From contig JAQBRT010000001.1 in the NCBI GenBank assembly GCA_028286345.1, forward strand, positions 434,001-498,000: 64,000 nucleotides of DNA. The letters run 5' to 3'. Shown one piece after another: positions 18,163 through 27,565 of this stretch. Every line of letters starts with the position of its first letter. The first letter of the stretch is position 1. A program made the position numbers and the translations under genes. The notes under the pieces were generated by a model. The model searched no databases. It saw only the letters and a program-made list of their open reading frames with translations, and had not been told where the DNA came from. The stretch is from Candidatus Saccharimonadota bacterium. GTDB taxonomy: Bacteria > Patescibacteriota > Saccharimonadia > Saccharimonadales > UBA4665.

Positions 18163-18249
18163 GCGCGGGTGGTGTAATTGGTAGCCACGAGGGACTTAAA
18201 ATCCCTTGCTCTAAAAAGCGTGCGGGTTCGATTCCCGCCCCGCGCACCA
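18163..18249 (+). tRNA. tRNA-Leu (anticodon TAA)
   Basis: Acceptor GCGCGGG/CCCGCGC, anticodon stem AGGGA/TCCCT around CTTAAAA (anticodon TAA), long variable arm (class II), T-loop TTCGATT, discriminator A, encoded CCA. A TAGAAT box at 18132-18137 is a possible -10. Confidence 0.96.
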
Positions 18250-18279
18250 CTAAAAAACTCCCGGCCGGGAGTTTTTTAG
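18250..18279 (+). terminator. Palindromic bidirectional terminator after tRNA-Leu
   Basis: A perfect 30-base palindrome: an A run, CTCCCGG/CCGGGAG stem, and a T run. Confidence 0.85.
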
Positions 18280-18368
18280 TTTCAGGCCTATCTTAGCTGA
18301 TCCGCTAACGCTTGTGTATAATCAGGGATAACAGATCAGTAAACGCCGTCAAAGGGGCGGCCACACTC

Positions 18369-19472
18369 ATGGACCCAAACAACCAACCGGCACCAACAAT
18401 CCCTGTAAACCCGGAGGTTACACCAACGGAAGATATCACTCCAGCACCAGTAGCCTTGCCACCAACCGGCCGCCGCCGGGTGAGCGTTAAGCTTAAAACC
18501 GCCCTGATCGCCCTTGGCGTAGTGCTGCTGATCGGTGCTGGCACTGCCGCAGCCTATGTTGGCGTGATTGTGCCCAACAAGCCCGAGAACGCTTTGATGA
18601 ACGCTGTTGTTAACAGTTTGCAAGCGCCGCAGACTAGTTTTAAGGGCAGTCTTGATATCTCGCAAACTAGCGGCTTGGCAGGAAAAGTTACGTTTAGCGG
18701 TTCGGCAGATGCATCGGCAAAAGCTTTTGCCCTTTCGTTGAGCCCAACAGTTTCCGGCGTCACGTTGCCGATCGAAGCACGTTATGTTGGTGGTAGCGCC
18801 TACCTCAAACTCGATGACCTCAGCCAGTTGGAAACGCTTGCTAAATCATACAGCCCGCAGCTTGGGCCTGTTGCCAAGACGCTGTCCACTCAACTTTCAG
18901 GTAAGTGGGTGGAGTTTGATAGCACACTTATTAAAGAGGCTAAACTCGACTGTGTACTTAATGCCGACTGGACAATTAGTAAAGCCGATACAGACGTCTT
19001 TAAAGATGCCTATGCCAAGAATAAATTTGCAACAATCGTCAGCTCAAGTAGCGACACTGTCGATGGCAAGAAAGTAGCCAAATACGAAGTCAGCATTGAT
19101 GATGACAAAGCGGCTGCCTTTGGAAACACCATAAGTAGTACGCCCATGATCAAAAAACTTTCCAGCTGTAACCCATCAACCAGCAAGGATGTTACCAAGG
19201 CCGTTGGTGACCACGATAAAACCCCGCTAACTATCTGGGTCGACAAGGGCAGCAAGCATGTCGTAAAGCTGGCTGCTAAATCAACCTCTAAAGATAAGAA
19301 GACTGGCACCGAGGGTTCAGTAGCAATTACGCTCGCCTACGACAAAGTTACCGTTACCGCCCCAACAGGCGCTGTTCCAGCCGTGCAGGTATATGCTCAG
19401 CTGCAGCAAGCCTTTGGCACTTCAGGCACTAATCCTCTTAGCTCACTCTTGGGCGGCTCTAGCTTGCAGTAG
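18369..19472 (+). CDS. Membrane-anchored extracytoplasmic protein, LppX/LolA-like guess
   Basis: 367 residues from ATG 18369 (MDPNNQPAPT). A longer frame from 18312 is excluded because TATAAT (18317-18322) lies inside it. A Pro-rich cytosolic tail, RRR, and one membrane helix (about residues 42-64) precede a beta-rich domain (SFKGSLDISQ, VTFSGSADASAKAF, WVEFDSTLIKEA) that recalls LppX/LprG or LolA-type lipid-binding folds. Two cysteines (LDCVLN and SSCNPS) may form a disulphide. The fold is inferred by pattern only. Confidence 0.82.
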   Translation: MDPNNQPAPTIPVNPEVTPTEDITPAPVALPPTGRRRVSVKLKTALIALGVVLLIGAGTAAAYVGVIVPNKPENALMNAVVNSLQAPQTSFKGSLDISQTSGLAGKVTFSGSADASAKAFALSLSPTVSGVTLPIEARYVGGSAYLKLDDLSQLETLAKSYSPQLGPVAKTLSTQLSGKWVEFDSTLIKEAKLDCVLNADWTISKADTDVFKDAYAKNKFATIVSSSSDTVDGKKVAKYEVSIDDDKAAAFGNTISSTPMIKKLSSCNPSTSKDVTKAVGDHDKTPLTIWVDKGSKHVVKLAAKSTSKDKKTGTEGSVAITLAYDKVTVTAPTGAVPAVQVYAQLQQAFGTSGTNPLSSLLGGSSLQ

Positions 19473-19486
19473 GATATACTTAAGGT

Positions 19487-20239
19487 GTGAATATCGTCGT
19501 CAATGACCTACTTGTTAACTACCGTCTCACTGGCACCGGTAAACTTGTTGTATTGCTGCACGGTTGGGGCGATAGCCTTAAGGGGCTGAGCGCATTGCAC
19601 GACGCGCTGTCGGAACACTACCAAGTTGTTGCGCTCGACCTGCCTGGTTTTGGCGCCACCCAGCCACCGGCCACTGTTTGGGACCTAGATAACTACGCCG
19701 GCTTTGTCCGGGACTTTTTAGCCAAATTGGATTTGCCGGCACCGTACGCGCTGGTCGGCCACAGCAACGGCGGAGCACTAGCCGTCCGGGCAATTAGTAC
19801 TGGCTGCGTCGAGCCATCAAAACTTGTTTTAGTGGCCGCTTCTGGCGTCCGCGATACAGATAAGGGCCGCCGCCTGATGCTCAAAGCAATTGCTAAAACC
19901 GGTAACGTTGCCACTATCTGGTTGCCCGAGCGCCACCGCCAAAAACTGCGAAAACAGTTGTATGGCGTGGCCGGCTCAGATCTAATGGTCGTAGAGCACC
20001 TTAAGGAAACTTTCAAAAAAACTGTCCGCCAAGATGTCCAAAAAGACGCTGCCCAGCTTAAACTGCCAACGCTTTTGGTATACGCTGCCGATGATAAAGC
20101 CGTACCACTGGCTTACGGCCAAAAGTTTCATAGCCTAATTGACGGCTCTAAAATGACCATAATTAAAGATGCGGAGCACTTTGTACATATAGACCAGCCA
20201 GCCCAAGTGACTGCTGCTATAGAGGAGTTTTTGGCGTGA
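19487..20239 (+). CDS. Alpha/beta hydrolase
   Basis: A 250-residue cytosolic alpha/beta-hydrolase with LLHGWGDSLKG (oxyanion), GHSNGG (nucleophile Ser), an Asp in YAADDKAVP and a His in DAEHFVHID, so the triad is complete. The substrate is unknown. It begins with GTG. TATACT (19475-19480) ends six bases upstream and no ribosome site is seen, so it is probably leaderless. It overlaps the MurF-like gene by four bases. Confidence 0.93.
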   Translation: MNIVVNDLLVNYRLTGTGKLVVLLHGWGDSLKGLSALHDALSEHYQVVALDLPGFGATQPPATVWDLDNYAGFVRDFLAKLDLPAPYALVGHSNGGALAVRAISTGCVEPSKLVLVAASGVRDTDKGRRLMLKAIAKTGNVATIWLPERHRQKLRKQLYGVAGSDLMVVEHLKETFKKTVRQDVQKDAAQLKLPTLLVYAADDKAVPLAYGQKFHSLIDGSKMTIIKDAEHFVHIDQPAQVTAAIEEFLA

Positions 20240-21675
20240 TCCGCGAAATCCTCAGCACCTACCGCCCGTTGTACGCCACCGTCCTGGTTTACATGCTACA
20301 AAATACCGAGTACCAAACCCGGCCATACATTGCCTGGCTGCACCGCACTAAAGACTTCTCGACAGTTATAAAGCGCCGTACACTCGACGAAACAAAGGTC
20401 GCAACCATGCTGCTGATGTACGTCAAACTTGGCATGCTGCTGCAAATCACTTTTAGCGTGGCACTGATTTACCTAGGGATCACCGGCTCGTTGGTTGGCG
20501 GCGTGGCCTACGGCATCACGCTATTGATTAGTTACCCGTTTGTCTGGGCTTACGCACTCGTATTGCCCTTGGTAGCTGGCCGCATTTTTATCATCGGTCC
20601 ACGTAACCGCAAAGCCATAGAAGAGTCACGCGCCATTTTTGCTGCCCACCCGGGCCTGCGCATCGCTGTTGCCGGCAGTTATGGCAAAACCAGCATGAAA
20701 GAATTGTTGCTAACCGTCCTGTCCGAGGGCCGCAGTGTTGCCGCCACACCCGCCAACCGCAACGTCAGCTCCAGCCACGCCTATTTTGCCCGCAAGCTCA
20801 CCGGCAACGAAGACATCCTGATCATCGAATACGGCGAAGGCGCCCCCGGCGACGTAGCCCGCATGGCGCAGATCACCCAGCCAACCCACGCCGTTATTAC
20901 CGGCCTGGCACCAGCCCACCTTGACCACTACAAAACCCTTGAAGCCGCCGGCGAAGACATATTCTCGGTTGCCTCAGCCGTGCCATCTGGCCAGGCCTAC
21001 GTTTACGGCGATTCACCAGCCAACAAACCATTTATCAAAAAGGGCTACAAAACCTACGACACAGACGGCGCCCTTGGTTGGAAGGTTTCTAAAGTTTCCG
21101 TAAAACTGGAGGGCGTAAGCTTTACGCTCACCAAAGGCAAGCAAAGCTTGGCTCTCAAATCTGGCCTAGTTGGCCGCCATCAAGTTGGCTTTTTGGCCTT
21201 TGTGGCAGCTTTTGCGCTCGAGCTGGGCCTCACTAAAGCCCAGGTTACAGCCGGCTTGGCCAAAACCCAGCCGTTCGAACACCGCATGCAACCCTACCAG
21301 CTCAACGGCGCCCACGTTATTGATGACACCTACAACGGCAACCTCGAAGGCATTCGCGCCGGCACTGCGCTATTACATGACCTCAAAGCCAGTCGCAAAA
21401 TCTACGTCACGCCCGGCCTCGTTGACCAAGGTAACCAAAAAGAGCCCGTCCACATCGAGGTCGGCAAGTTAATTGCCGCCGCCAAACCCGACGTGGTTGT
21501 TTTAATGCAAAACTCCGTCGCTGGCTTTATCCAAAACGGGCTAGAGCAGGGCGGCTTTAAGGGCGAACTGCGCATAGAAGAAAACCCCCTTGAGTTCTAC
21601 ACCAACCTCAGCCACATCGTCGCCCACGGCGACCTAGTCGTTATGCAGAACGACTGGACCGACAACTACGCCTAA
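20236..21675 (+). CDS. murF: Membrane-anchored MurF-like Mur ligase
   Basis: A 479-residue Mur ligase that would add a D-Ala-D-Ala-type dipeptide to UDP-MurNAc-peptide in peptidoglycan synthesis. Residues 1-125 are an unusual N-terminal extension with two to three membrane helices. The ligase follows: ATP loop AVAGSYGKTSMKELL, IIEYGEGAPGD, HLDHYKT, and DDTYNGN, the MurF-type signature. It starts at GTG overlapping the hydrolase stop. Its 3' end overlaps the convergent Dabb gene by four bases. Classical MurF lacks such an anchor. A nearby ddl supports the assignment. Confidence 0.88.
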   Translation: MIREILSTYRPLYATVLVYMLQNTEYQTRPYIAWLHRTKDFSTVIKRRTLDETKVATMLLMYVKLGMLLQITFSVALIYLGITGSLVGGVAYGITLLISYPFVWAYALVLPLVAGRIFIIGPRNRKAIEESRAIFAAHPGLRIAVAGSYGKTSMKELLLTVLSEGRSVAATPANRNVSSSHAYFARKLTGNEDILIIEYGEGAPGDVARMAQITQPTHAVITGLAPAHLDHYKTLEAAGEDIFSVASAVPSGQAYVYGDSPANKPFIKKGYKTYDTDGALGWKVSKVSVKLEGVSFTLTKGKQSLALKSGLVGRHQVGFLAFVAAFALELGLTKAQVTAGLAKTQPFEHRMQPYQLNGAHVIDDTYNGNLEGIRAGTALLHDLKASRKIYVTPGLVDQGNQKEPVHIEVGKLIAAAKPDVVVLMQNSVAGFIQNGLEQGGFKGELRIEENPLEFYTNLSHIVAHGDLVVMQNDWTDNYA

Positions 21676-21965
21676 ATAGTTTCAAGATCAACGCCGATGC
21701 CGCGATCTTCGATATCATCTATTAGTTTTGCAGCAATTACATGGTCGGGATGTGCACGATATGCCTCTAGGGCTGCTTGCGAGTCGCCTCTTACCAGAAT
21801 GACGTGGGTATAACCTTCACTGTAATTTGACGTATTCACGCCCGTAGATATTTCAACTATTCCTGGTACTTTCTCGGCTAAAGCCTCGATATCGGAAAGC
21901 GCCTTGTTGATTTGTTCAATGGTTGCCGAGGGCTTCCATCTGTAGAGTGCGATATGGATGTTCAC
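21672..21965 (-). CDS. Dabb (stress-responsive alpha/beta barrel) protein
   Basis: A 97-residue dimeric ferredoxin-like barrel protein of the Dabb family: HIALYRWKPSATIEQINKAL, VPGIVEISTGVN, YTHVILVRGDSQAALEAYRAHPDH. Function in bacteria is mostly unknown. It follows the DUF952 gene with a four-base overlap, so the two are co-transcribed. Confidence 0.92.
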   Translation of the reverse strand: MNIHIALYRWKPSATIEQINKALSDIEALAEKVPGIVEISTGVNTSNYSEGYTHVILVRGDSQAALEAYRAHPDHVIAAKLIDDIEDRGIGVDLETI

Positions 21966-22327
21966 GAAGTTTTTAGTTCCTCTGGCTCAATAAATTGGCC
22001 TGAAGCATCCTTTTCTAAAGGAAGAATTGCATAAGCGGCGTTGATATTGAGTGGTCCGTAAATGTGAGGGTAGAGGCCGGGGCGGCCGCTTAGTGATGCC
22101 TCAAACTTTACTTCTGACGTAACCTTGCTCTTATCAATCAAAACAAGAATTAAACCTGTCTTATCGGAAAAATGCCTGTTGGCTATGGTGATTGTTTGTT
22201 CGGGTATGGTGCAATGTATAAATCCAACCTCAGACAGAGTAGAATCAATGGTTGACTGAGTGTATTCGCCTGCTTGTAGTGCCTGCTTCCAAATGGAGTC
22301 AGTGGTAATAACTACGATTGTCTGCAT
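21962..22327 (-). CDS. DUF952-family protein
   Basis: A 121-residue DUF952 protein: GFIHCTIPEQTITIANRHF and PHIYGPLNINAAYAI are the characteristic blocks. The family resembles glutathione-transferase-associated domains and has no fixed role. It is the first gene of a pair with the Dabb gene. TATAGT on the minus strand ends six bases before the ATG, so it is probably leaderless. Confidence 0.92.
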   Translation of the reverse strand: MQTIVVITTDSIWKQALQAGEYTQSTIDSTLSEVGFIHCTIPEQTITIANRHFSDKTGLILVLIDKSKVTSEVKFEASLSGRPGLYPHIYGPLNINAAYAILPLEKDASGQFIEPEELKTS

Positions 22328-22379
22328 ATAATAACTATAGCAAAGTTAATTGTAGTGGTTAATTGCTATAATGAATGGC

Positions 22380-23543
22380 ATGGAAACTATTGCAGTTATA
22401 TTTGGCGGCCGCTCGGCAGAACATGACGTATCTGTTATAACGGCGCTGGCCAGCATTATTAAGCCCCTCGAACTAACCAAAAAGTACAAAGTTGAGGCCG
22501 TGTATATTGCCAAAGATGGCACTTGGTTCTGGGATGACCGGCTTAAAGACATCAAGCTCTTTACCTCTGGTGCTATCCAGGATTTTATACATAAAACTGC
22601 GCCCGCCAGTGTCCAATTTGATGGCGGTATGACCCTTATAAAAGCCAGTGGCATTGCCGGCCGCAAGCAACACCGCAAGATTAATGTTGTTTTCCCGGCC
22701 ATGCATGGCACCTATGGCGAAGACGGCGCCCTGATGGGCCTGCTCGACATGGCCGGCGTGGCCTATGTTGGTTGCGATGTGGCTGCTAGTGCTATTGCCA
22801 TGGACAAAACGCTTGCCAAGCAAGTAGCCTTGGCCAACAACGTGCCAGTTTCTAAGTTTTTGACTTTCACTAAAGCTGAACTGGAACGTGAACCCGGCAC
22901 GGCACTCAAAGACATTGCAGCCGTCCTTAAGTTCCCGCTATTTGTTAAGCCAGCCCACCTCGGGTCCAGCATCGGCATCAGCCGCGCTACCACCAAAACC
23001 GAATTGCGCAACGCCCTCGAAGTTGCCGCCCACTACGACAACAAGATTATCGTAGAAGAAGCCGTTGGCAACCTGATTGAAGTCACCCTGCCAATCATCG
23101 GCAACGACCGCCCACAGCCAGCCCTCCTAGAGCAACCAATGACCCACGCCGAAGACTTCTTTGATTTTGAAACCAAGTACATGCAAGGCGGCAAAAAAGG
23201 CAAAGGCTCCAGCGCTAAAGGCGCGCAAGGCTACAGCCAAATCCCGGCCAAACTACCCAAAGAACTATACGCCCGGGCTGAGCAAGTCGGCCTCGATGTC
23301 TACCGCGCCCTCGGTTGCAGTGGTATCGCCCGCGTTGACATGCTAATCGACAGCAAAACCTCCGAAGTGTTTTTTAACGAAGTAAATCCTTTACCCGGCG
23401 GCCTCTACGCCCACAACTGGGCCAAAGCCGGTGTCAGCTCCGTGGAGCTCGTATCGCGCCTGGTCGGCTACGCCAAAGAGCGCCATACCGCCCGCCAAGC
23501 CCTCAACACCAGCTTTAGCACCAACTACCTCCAACAGTTCTAG
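22380..23543 (+). CDS. ddl: D-alanine-D-alanine ligase
   Basis: ATP-grasp ligase making the D-Ala-D-Ala dipeptide for peptidoglycan; 387 residues from ATG 22380 (METIAVIFGGRSAEHD). An ATG nine bases earlier overlaps the -10 box TATAAT (22367-22372), so it is not the start. The chosen ATG is seven bases after that box, giving a leaderless mRNA. Visible: GGRSAEHDVS, HGTYGEDGALMGLLD, KPAHLGSSIGIS, and NEVNPLPGG at the metal site. It works with the MurF-like ligase upstream. Confidence 0.96.
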   Translation: METIAVIFGGRSAEHDVSVITALASIIKPLELTKKYKVEAVYIAKDGTWFWDDRLKDIKLFTSGAIQDFIHKTAPASVQFDGGMTLIKASGIAGRKQHRKINVVFPAMHGTYGEDGALMGLLDMAGVAYVGCDVAASAIAMDKTLAKQVALANNVPVSKFLTFTKAELEREPGTALKDIAAVLKFPLFVKPAHLGSSIGISRATTKTELRNALEVAAHYDNKIIVEEAVGNLIEVTLPIIGNDRPQPALLEQPMTHAEDFFDFETKYMQGGKKGKGSSAKGAQGYSQIPAKLPKELYARAEQVGLDVYRALGCSGIARVDMLIDSKTSEVFFNEVNPLPGGLYAHNWAKAGVSSVELVSRLVGYAKERHTARQALNTSFSTNYLQQF

Positions 23544-23582
23544 CAATTGACGTTAAACCGTAAAGATACTATTGTTTTTTTA

Positions 23583-23990
23583 ATGGCAATCGAAAAATTA
23601 GTCATACCCAACGGCATCCAGCTGCCAGAACCTGAAATCACTCCTGAGTGGGTCGATGAAATTATTGATCGGCACGACAGCGATATTGAGCCCGTAGCTC
23701 CCGGTCAGCATGAACTTGTACTCCAAGGCATGTCGATGCAGGGCACCCGTTTGGGCCTGACGGTCTTTTCCGGCGGCCGTGGCGTATTAGAAGCATTTCC
23801 CCAGGGGTCACATGTACCGGGCCAACGATTTGTACTCCCAAGTGACCTTCCTCGAGTCCCCATCATGGGCAAGCGCCTCGAAAACGAACAGTCCAAATAC
23901 CTATTTGGCATTATCCTCTGGCGCCCTAAAGACATTAGCGAACTCGGCCTCTGCACTTCTGCGGAGCTGCCCGCTTTGCAGACACTCTAG
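23583..23990 (+). CDS. Unknown small soluble protein
   Basis: 135 residues from ATG 23583 (MAIEKLVIPNG). No family recognised. It shows an acidic N-terminal part and a beta-rich C-terminal half (GLTVFSGGRGVLEAFPQG, YLFGIILWRPKDISEL). A TACTAT element lies ten bases before the ATG. It sits between ddl and a deaminase gene without overlap. Confidence 0.75.
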   Translation: MAIEKLVIPNGIQLPEPEITPEWVDEIIDRHDSDIEPVAPGQHELVLQGMSMQGTRLGLTVFSGGRGVLEAFPQGSHVPGQRFVLPSDLPRVPIMGKRLENEQSKYLFGIILWRPKDISELGLCTSAELPALQTL

Positions 23991-24037
23991 ATTTTAAGCG
24001 ATAACAATGTTATAATATTCTTCTTTGAGAAGTTATT

Positions 24038-24577
24038 ATGTCTGAACAATCTGCCTACGGCTACACCGAATCCGGCCTCTACATTCCCAATCCCGCCCAT
24101 ATGGCCCGCGCCATCGAGCTCGGCCACGCCTGCATCGAAACCGACGACCACCCCGTGGGCGCCATAGTTGTCAGCGCTACTGGCGAGATTCTTGGCGAAG
24201 GCAAAAACGAGGTCCACGCACGTCAAGACCCAACTGCACATGCGGAAAGAATAGCTATTGATGTTGCTGCGCAAAATGTAGGCCGTGCCGGCCTCAAAGA
24301 TGGAGTCTTGTTCACTTCGCATGAGTGTTGCCCGATGTGCTCCGGTGCGGTGGTCAACACGAAACTAGCCGGAGTTGTTTGCTCGACAGACGTTGATGAC
24401 ATTACTGACTTGCTAGCAAGGAGGCAAGACATGAAGTGGCGCTCAAATACTATGCGAATGGCAACGATTCTCAATGGTCGTCGTGAGTCAGGCATGCCAC
24501 AGCAATTTATGATCGGCTCTTTGCATTACCAGTCTGGTTTGGTACTACTTGAACGCACCATTGAACTAGCAGTATAG
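24038..24577 (+). CDS. CMP/dCMP-type zinc deaminase
   Basis: A 179-residue cytidine/deoxycytidylate-deaminase-fold enzyme. HAERIA supplies the zinc His and catalytic Glu; CCPMCSGA supplies the two zinc cysteines (the usual Pro before the first Cys is itself Cys). The substrate could be a base, nucleotide or tRNA adenosine; the extra N- and C-terminal parts make a plain TadA less certain. TATAAT lies near 24011 and a GAGAAG element precedes the start. Confidence 0.9.
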   Translation: MSEQSAYGYTESGLYIPNPAHMARAIELGHACIETDDHPVGAIVVSATGEILGEGKNEVHARQDPTAHAERIAIDVAAQNVGRAGLKDGVLFTSHECCPMCSGAVVNTKLAGVVCSTDVDDITDLLARRQDMKWRSNTMRMATILNGRRESGMPQQFMIGSLHYQSGLVLLERTIELAV

Positions 24578-24631
24578 CTCGCTCGCCCAAGGGGTGTAAA
24601 TAACCACCCGTATCTGTTACACTAACATCTG

Positions 24632-27043
24632 ATGCAACGCTATAACCCTAAAGAATTTGAGCAGAAGTGGCAGGATATCTGGGACGAAACCGGTGTCTAT
24701 ACTGCCGACTTAGCCAGCGACAAACCCAAGTATATTGCTATGAGCATGTTCAACTACCCTAGTGGTGCCGGAATTCATATTGGGCATGCCATGAATTACA
24801 CCATTAGTGACGTCAAGGCGCGCTACAAAAGGCAGCAAGGATACGAGAGTTACCATCCAATTGGTTGGGATGCTTTTGGTTTACCAGCAGAAAATTATGC
24901 TATCAAGGCCGGGGTAAGCCCGCAAGAGAGCATGGCTCAGATCATTCCAAGTTATCACAAACAGTATAAGGCTATGGGCTGGAGCAACGATTGGGAAAAA
25001 GAGATCGCCACGCATTTGCCGGAATACTACAAATGGACGCAGTGGATTTTCTGGAAAATGCATGAGCAGGGCCTGGCCTACCAGGATGCCCGCATGCAGT
25101 GGTGGTGCGAAAAAGACGCCACCGTCCTGGCCAACGAGCAGGTGATTGACGGCAAATGTTGGCGCCACGATGGCCCAGATGACCCGCTGGTCCAGAAAAA
25201 AGAAGTCAAACAGTGGTTCTTTAAGATCACCGAATACGCCGACGAACTACTCGAAGCCACTGATGCTCTAGACTGGACGGAATCCGTTAAACTGGCGCAG
25301 AAAAACTGGATTGGTAAGAGCCAGGGCGCCGAAATTGACTTTAAAATTGACGGCAGCGATGACCAGCTAACAGTCTTTACGACTCGACCAGACACGCTGT
25401 ACGGCGCCACCTTTATGGTTGTTGCGCCAGAGCACGAGCTACTCGACAGCATCACGACCGATGAACAACGCAATGAAGTTGAGGCATACAAAAAAGCCGC
25501 CCAGCTCAAATCCGAACTCGACCGCTTAGCCGAAAAAGAAAAGACCGGCGTCTTTACTGGCGCTTATGCCATTAACCCGGTTAACGGCCAGAAACTACCA
25601 ATCTGGACAGCCGACTACGTTTTGGTCGGCTACGGCACAGGTGCCATTATGGCCGTCCCGGCCCACGACGAGCGCGATGAAGAATTTGCTACAAAGTACG
25701 ACCTTTCTATCGTAAAAGTTATAGAAGGCGACAAACTTGTAAACTCCGGTGAGTTTGACGGACAAATTATTAAATTAGCTCAAGAAAACATCGTAAATAT
25801 GCTTGCAGACAAAGGCCACGCAACGCCCAAGACCAACTACAAAATGCGCGACTGGAGCGTCAGCCGCCAGCGTTATTGGGGCGCGCCAATTCCAATTATT
25901 AATTGCCCGGAACACGGTGCTGTGCGGGTGCCTGAAGCAGATTTGCCGGTTATTTTGCCGGAGCTCGATGACTTTCAGCCAAGTGGCGATGGCCGCAGCG
26001 CGCTAGCCCGGGCAACTGATTGGCTCAAGACAACTTGTCCTGAATGTGGCGGCCCAGCCGAGCGCGAAACTGACACCTTAGACACCTATATTTGCAGCAG
26101 CTGGTACATGTTCCGCTACTTTGACCCACGCAACCAGCAGCAAATTTTTGACCCAGAAATTGTTAACAAATGGGCACCAATCGACTTTTATAACGGTGGT
26201 GACCACGCCACGGCCCACTTGCTCTACGCCCGGTTTGTTACCAAATTTTTCCACAAACTTGGCATTATCAAACACACTGAGCCATTTAAGCAGATGCTCT
26301 ACAACGGTAAGGTTACCGCTAGCGATGGCAGCGCCTTTAGCAAATCTAAAGGCAATGGCATCGACCCGCTGGAGATCATCAATAGTGGTTACGGCGCCGA
26401 TGCACTAAGGACCTACCTGATGTTTGCCGCACCGCTGGAGTTTAGCGCCCGTTGGGACCCACAGGGTGTTCCGGGCACGCACCGTTTCCTCAACCGTTTG
26501 TGGACCTTAACCCAAGAATATCTAGAAGCGTCAGCCGGCGATACCACAAAAGAGCAAGATAAAGACCTCAAACGTGTAACGCACCAAACCATCAAGAAAA
26601 TGACCGAAGATTTGGAGCGTAATACCTACAACACGGCAATTGCTACCGCCATGGCAGCAGTTAATGACCTCTACAAGTTAAAAGCCCAGGCACTTGCCCA
26701 AAGCCCAGAATGGAAAGAGGCGCTCGAGGCGCTGATCGCCTGCGTTGCACCGTTTGCGCCGCACACTGCCGAAGAACTCTGGCACCAGCTTGGCCACAGC
26801 ACCAGCGTCCACAAAGACAGCTGGCCAACCTACAACGAAGAGTATTTAGTCCAAGACACCATTACTTTGGCCGTACAGGTTAATGGCAAGCTCCGCGGCG
26901 AAGTCCAGGTTGCAGCCGATGCCGATGAAGCCACCGCCGTTGCAGCCGCCAAGGCCAACCAAAAGGTTGCTGGCTACCTTGAGGGGCAGACAATCAGGAA
27001 AACGATTTACGTCCCTAATAAATTAGTCAGTTTTGTTGTCTAG
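24632..27043 (+). CDS. leuS: Leucyl-tRNA synthetase
   Basis: Charges tRNA-Leu, including the TAA tRNA at 18163. 803 residues, class Ia: HIGHAMNYT near residue 50, editing (CP1) domain with TTRPDTLYGATFMVVAPEH, FSKSKGNG (KMSKS-type loop) near residue 570, anticodon-binding helices and a C-terminal domain. A TG-T-TACACT extended -10 (24615-24623) ends eight bases before the ATG without a ribosome site, so it is probably leaderless. Its 3' end overlaps a small convergent gene by 21 bases. Confidence 0.97.
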   Translation: MQRYNPKEFEQKWQDIWDETGVYTADLASDKPKYIAMSMFNYPSGAGIHIGHAMNYTISDVKARYKRQQGYESYHPIGWDAFGLPAENYAIKAGVSPQESMAQIIPSYHKQYKAMGWSNDWEKEIATHLPEYYKWTQWIFWKMHEQGLAYQDARMQWWCEKDATVLANEQVIDGKCWRHDGPDDPLVQKKEVKQWFFKITEYADELLEATDALDWTESVKLAQKNWIGKSQGAEIDFKIDGSDDQLTVFTTRPDTLYGATFMVVAPEHELLDSITTDEQRNEVEAYKKAAQLKSELDRLAEKEKTGVFTGAYAINPVNGQKLPIWTADYVLVGYGTGAIMAVPAHDERDEEFATKYDLSIVKVIEGDKLVNSGEFDGQIIKLAQENIVNMLADKGHATPKTNYKMRDWSVSRQRYWGAPIPIINCPEHGAVRVPEADLPVILPELDDFQPSGDGRSALARATDWLKTTCPECGGPAERETDTLDTYICSSWYMFRYFDPRNQQQIFDPEIVNKWAPIDFYNGGDHATAHLLYARFVTKFFHKLGIIKHTEPFKQMLYNGKVTASDGSAFSKSKGNGIDPLEIINSGYGADALRTYLMFAAPLEFSARWDPQGVPGTHRFLNRLWTLTQEYLEASAGDTTKEQDKDLKRVTHQTIKKMTEDLERNTYNTAIATAMAAVNDLYKLKAQALAQSPEWKEALEALIACVAPFAPHTAEELWHQLGHSTSVHKDSWPTYNEEYLVQDTITLAVQVNGKLRGEVQVAADADEATAVAAAKANQKVAGYLEGQTIRKTIYVPNKLVSFVV

Positions 27044-27247
27044 CTCGGGCTGAGCCTCAAGGGGCTGGTGGGTATCATCGACTAAGCGGACGGATTCAAA
27101 CTGCCCATTATTGGCGATTGGCGGCGGCGTGCTAGGGTCACGTAAGGCAAGTGCCGGTAATTGCCGCGCAAAGGCTTCACGCAGTTCGTCAAAACGACTG
27201 ACTGTTCGAAACGTATCCTCGGCTGCAGAAATTCTCTTTGGTCTCAT
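27023..27247 (-). CDS. Small protein of unknown function
   Basis: A 74-residue charged, Pro-containing protein (MRPKRISAAEDTFRTVSRFD, then LPALALRDPSTPPP). No family recognised. TAAAAT on the minus strand (27254-27259) ends six bases before the ATG, matching the leaderless promoter layout used by well-supported genes here, which favours a real gene. It overlaps the end of leuS on the opposite strand. Confidence 0.65.
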   Translation of the reverse strand: MRPKRISAAEDTFRTVSRFDELREAFARQLPALALRDPSTPPPIANNGQFESVRLVDDTHQPLEAQPELDNKTD

Positions 27248-27291
27248 GGCTATATTTTACAATGACCAGGCAAGCGCGTCGAACAGGACGC

Positions 27292-27320
27292 TTGTTTTTA
27301 AGGTGTTAATGCGCTAAAAT
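27292..27320 (+). promoter_or_regulatory. Promoter of rpmF-nusB operon
   Basis: TTGTTT (27292-27297), 17-base spacer, TAAAAT (27315-27320). Confidence 0.65.
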
Positions 27321-27380
27321 AGAGCTAAATTCATTAACTAAAACTCTAGATTAGCTCTGGAAAGATAAGGATAAAGCCGC

Positions 27381-27530
27381 ATGGGTAAGCCTAAGAAACG
27401 AACCAGCCCTCGTCGCACCGGCACTCGCCGTAGCCACTTGGTACTCGAATTGGCACGCAAGGTGAACGCTAAATCACCTGTCAAGGTCCGTACTACTAAG
27501 CGCGAAACCGGCAAGGTTAAAGCCGCTTAA
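27381..27530 (+). CDS. rpmF: Ribosomal protein bL32, zinc-free form
   Basis: A 49-residue basic protein of the large ribosomal subunit. GKPKKRTSPRRTGTRRSH matches the bL32 N-terminus. The C-terminal half lacks the four cysteines of the zinc ribbon, and the protein is shorter than usual. AAGGA lies nine bases before the ATG. It is followed by nusB 35 bases later, probably in the same operon. Confidence 0.8.
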   Translation: MGKPKKRTSPRRTGTRRSHLVLELARKVNAKSPVKVRTTKRETGKVKAA

Positions 27531-27565
27531 ACTTCCCGGTAACGGGTTAACAGGAAATTAACAAT

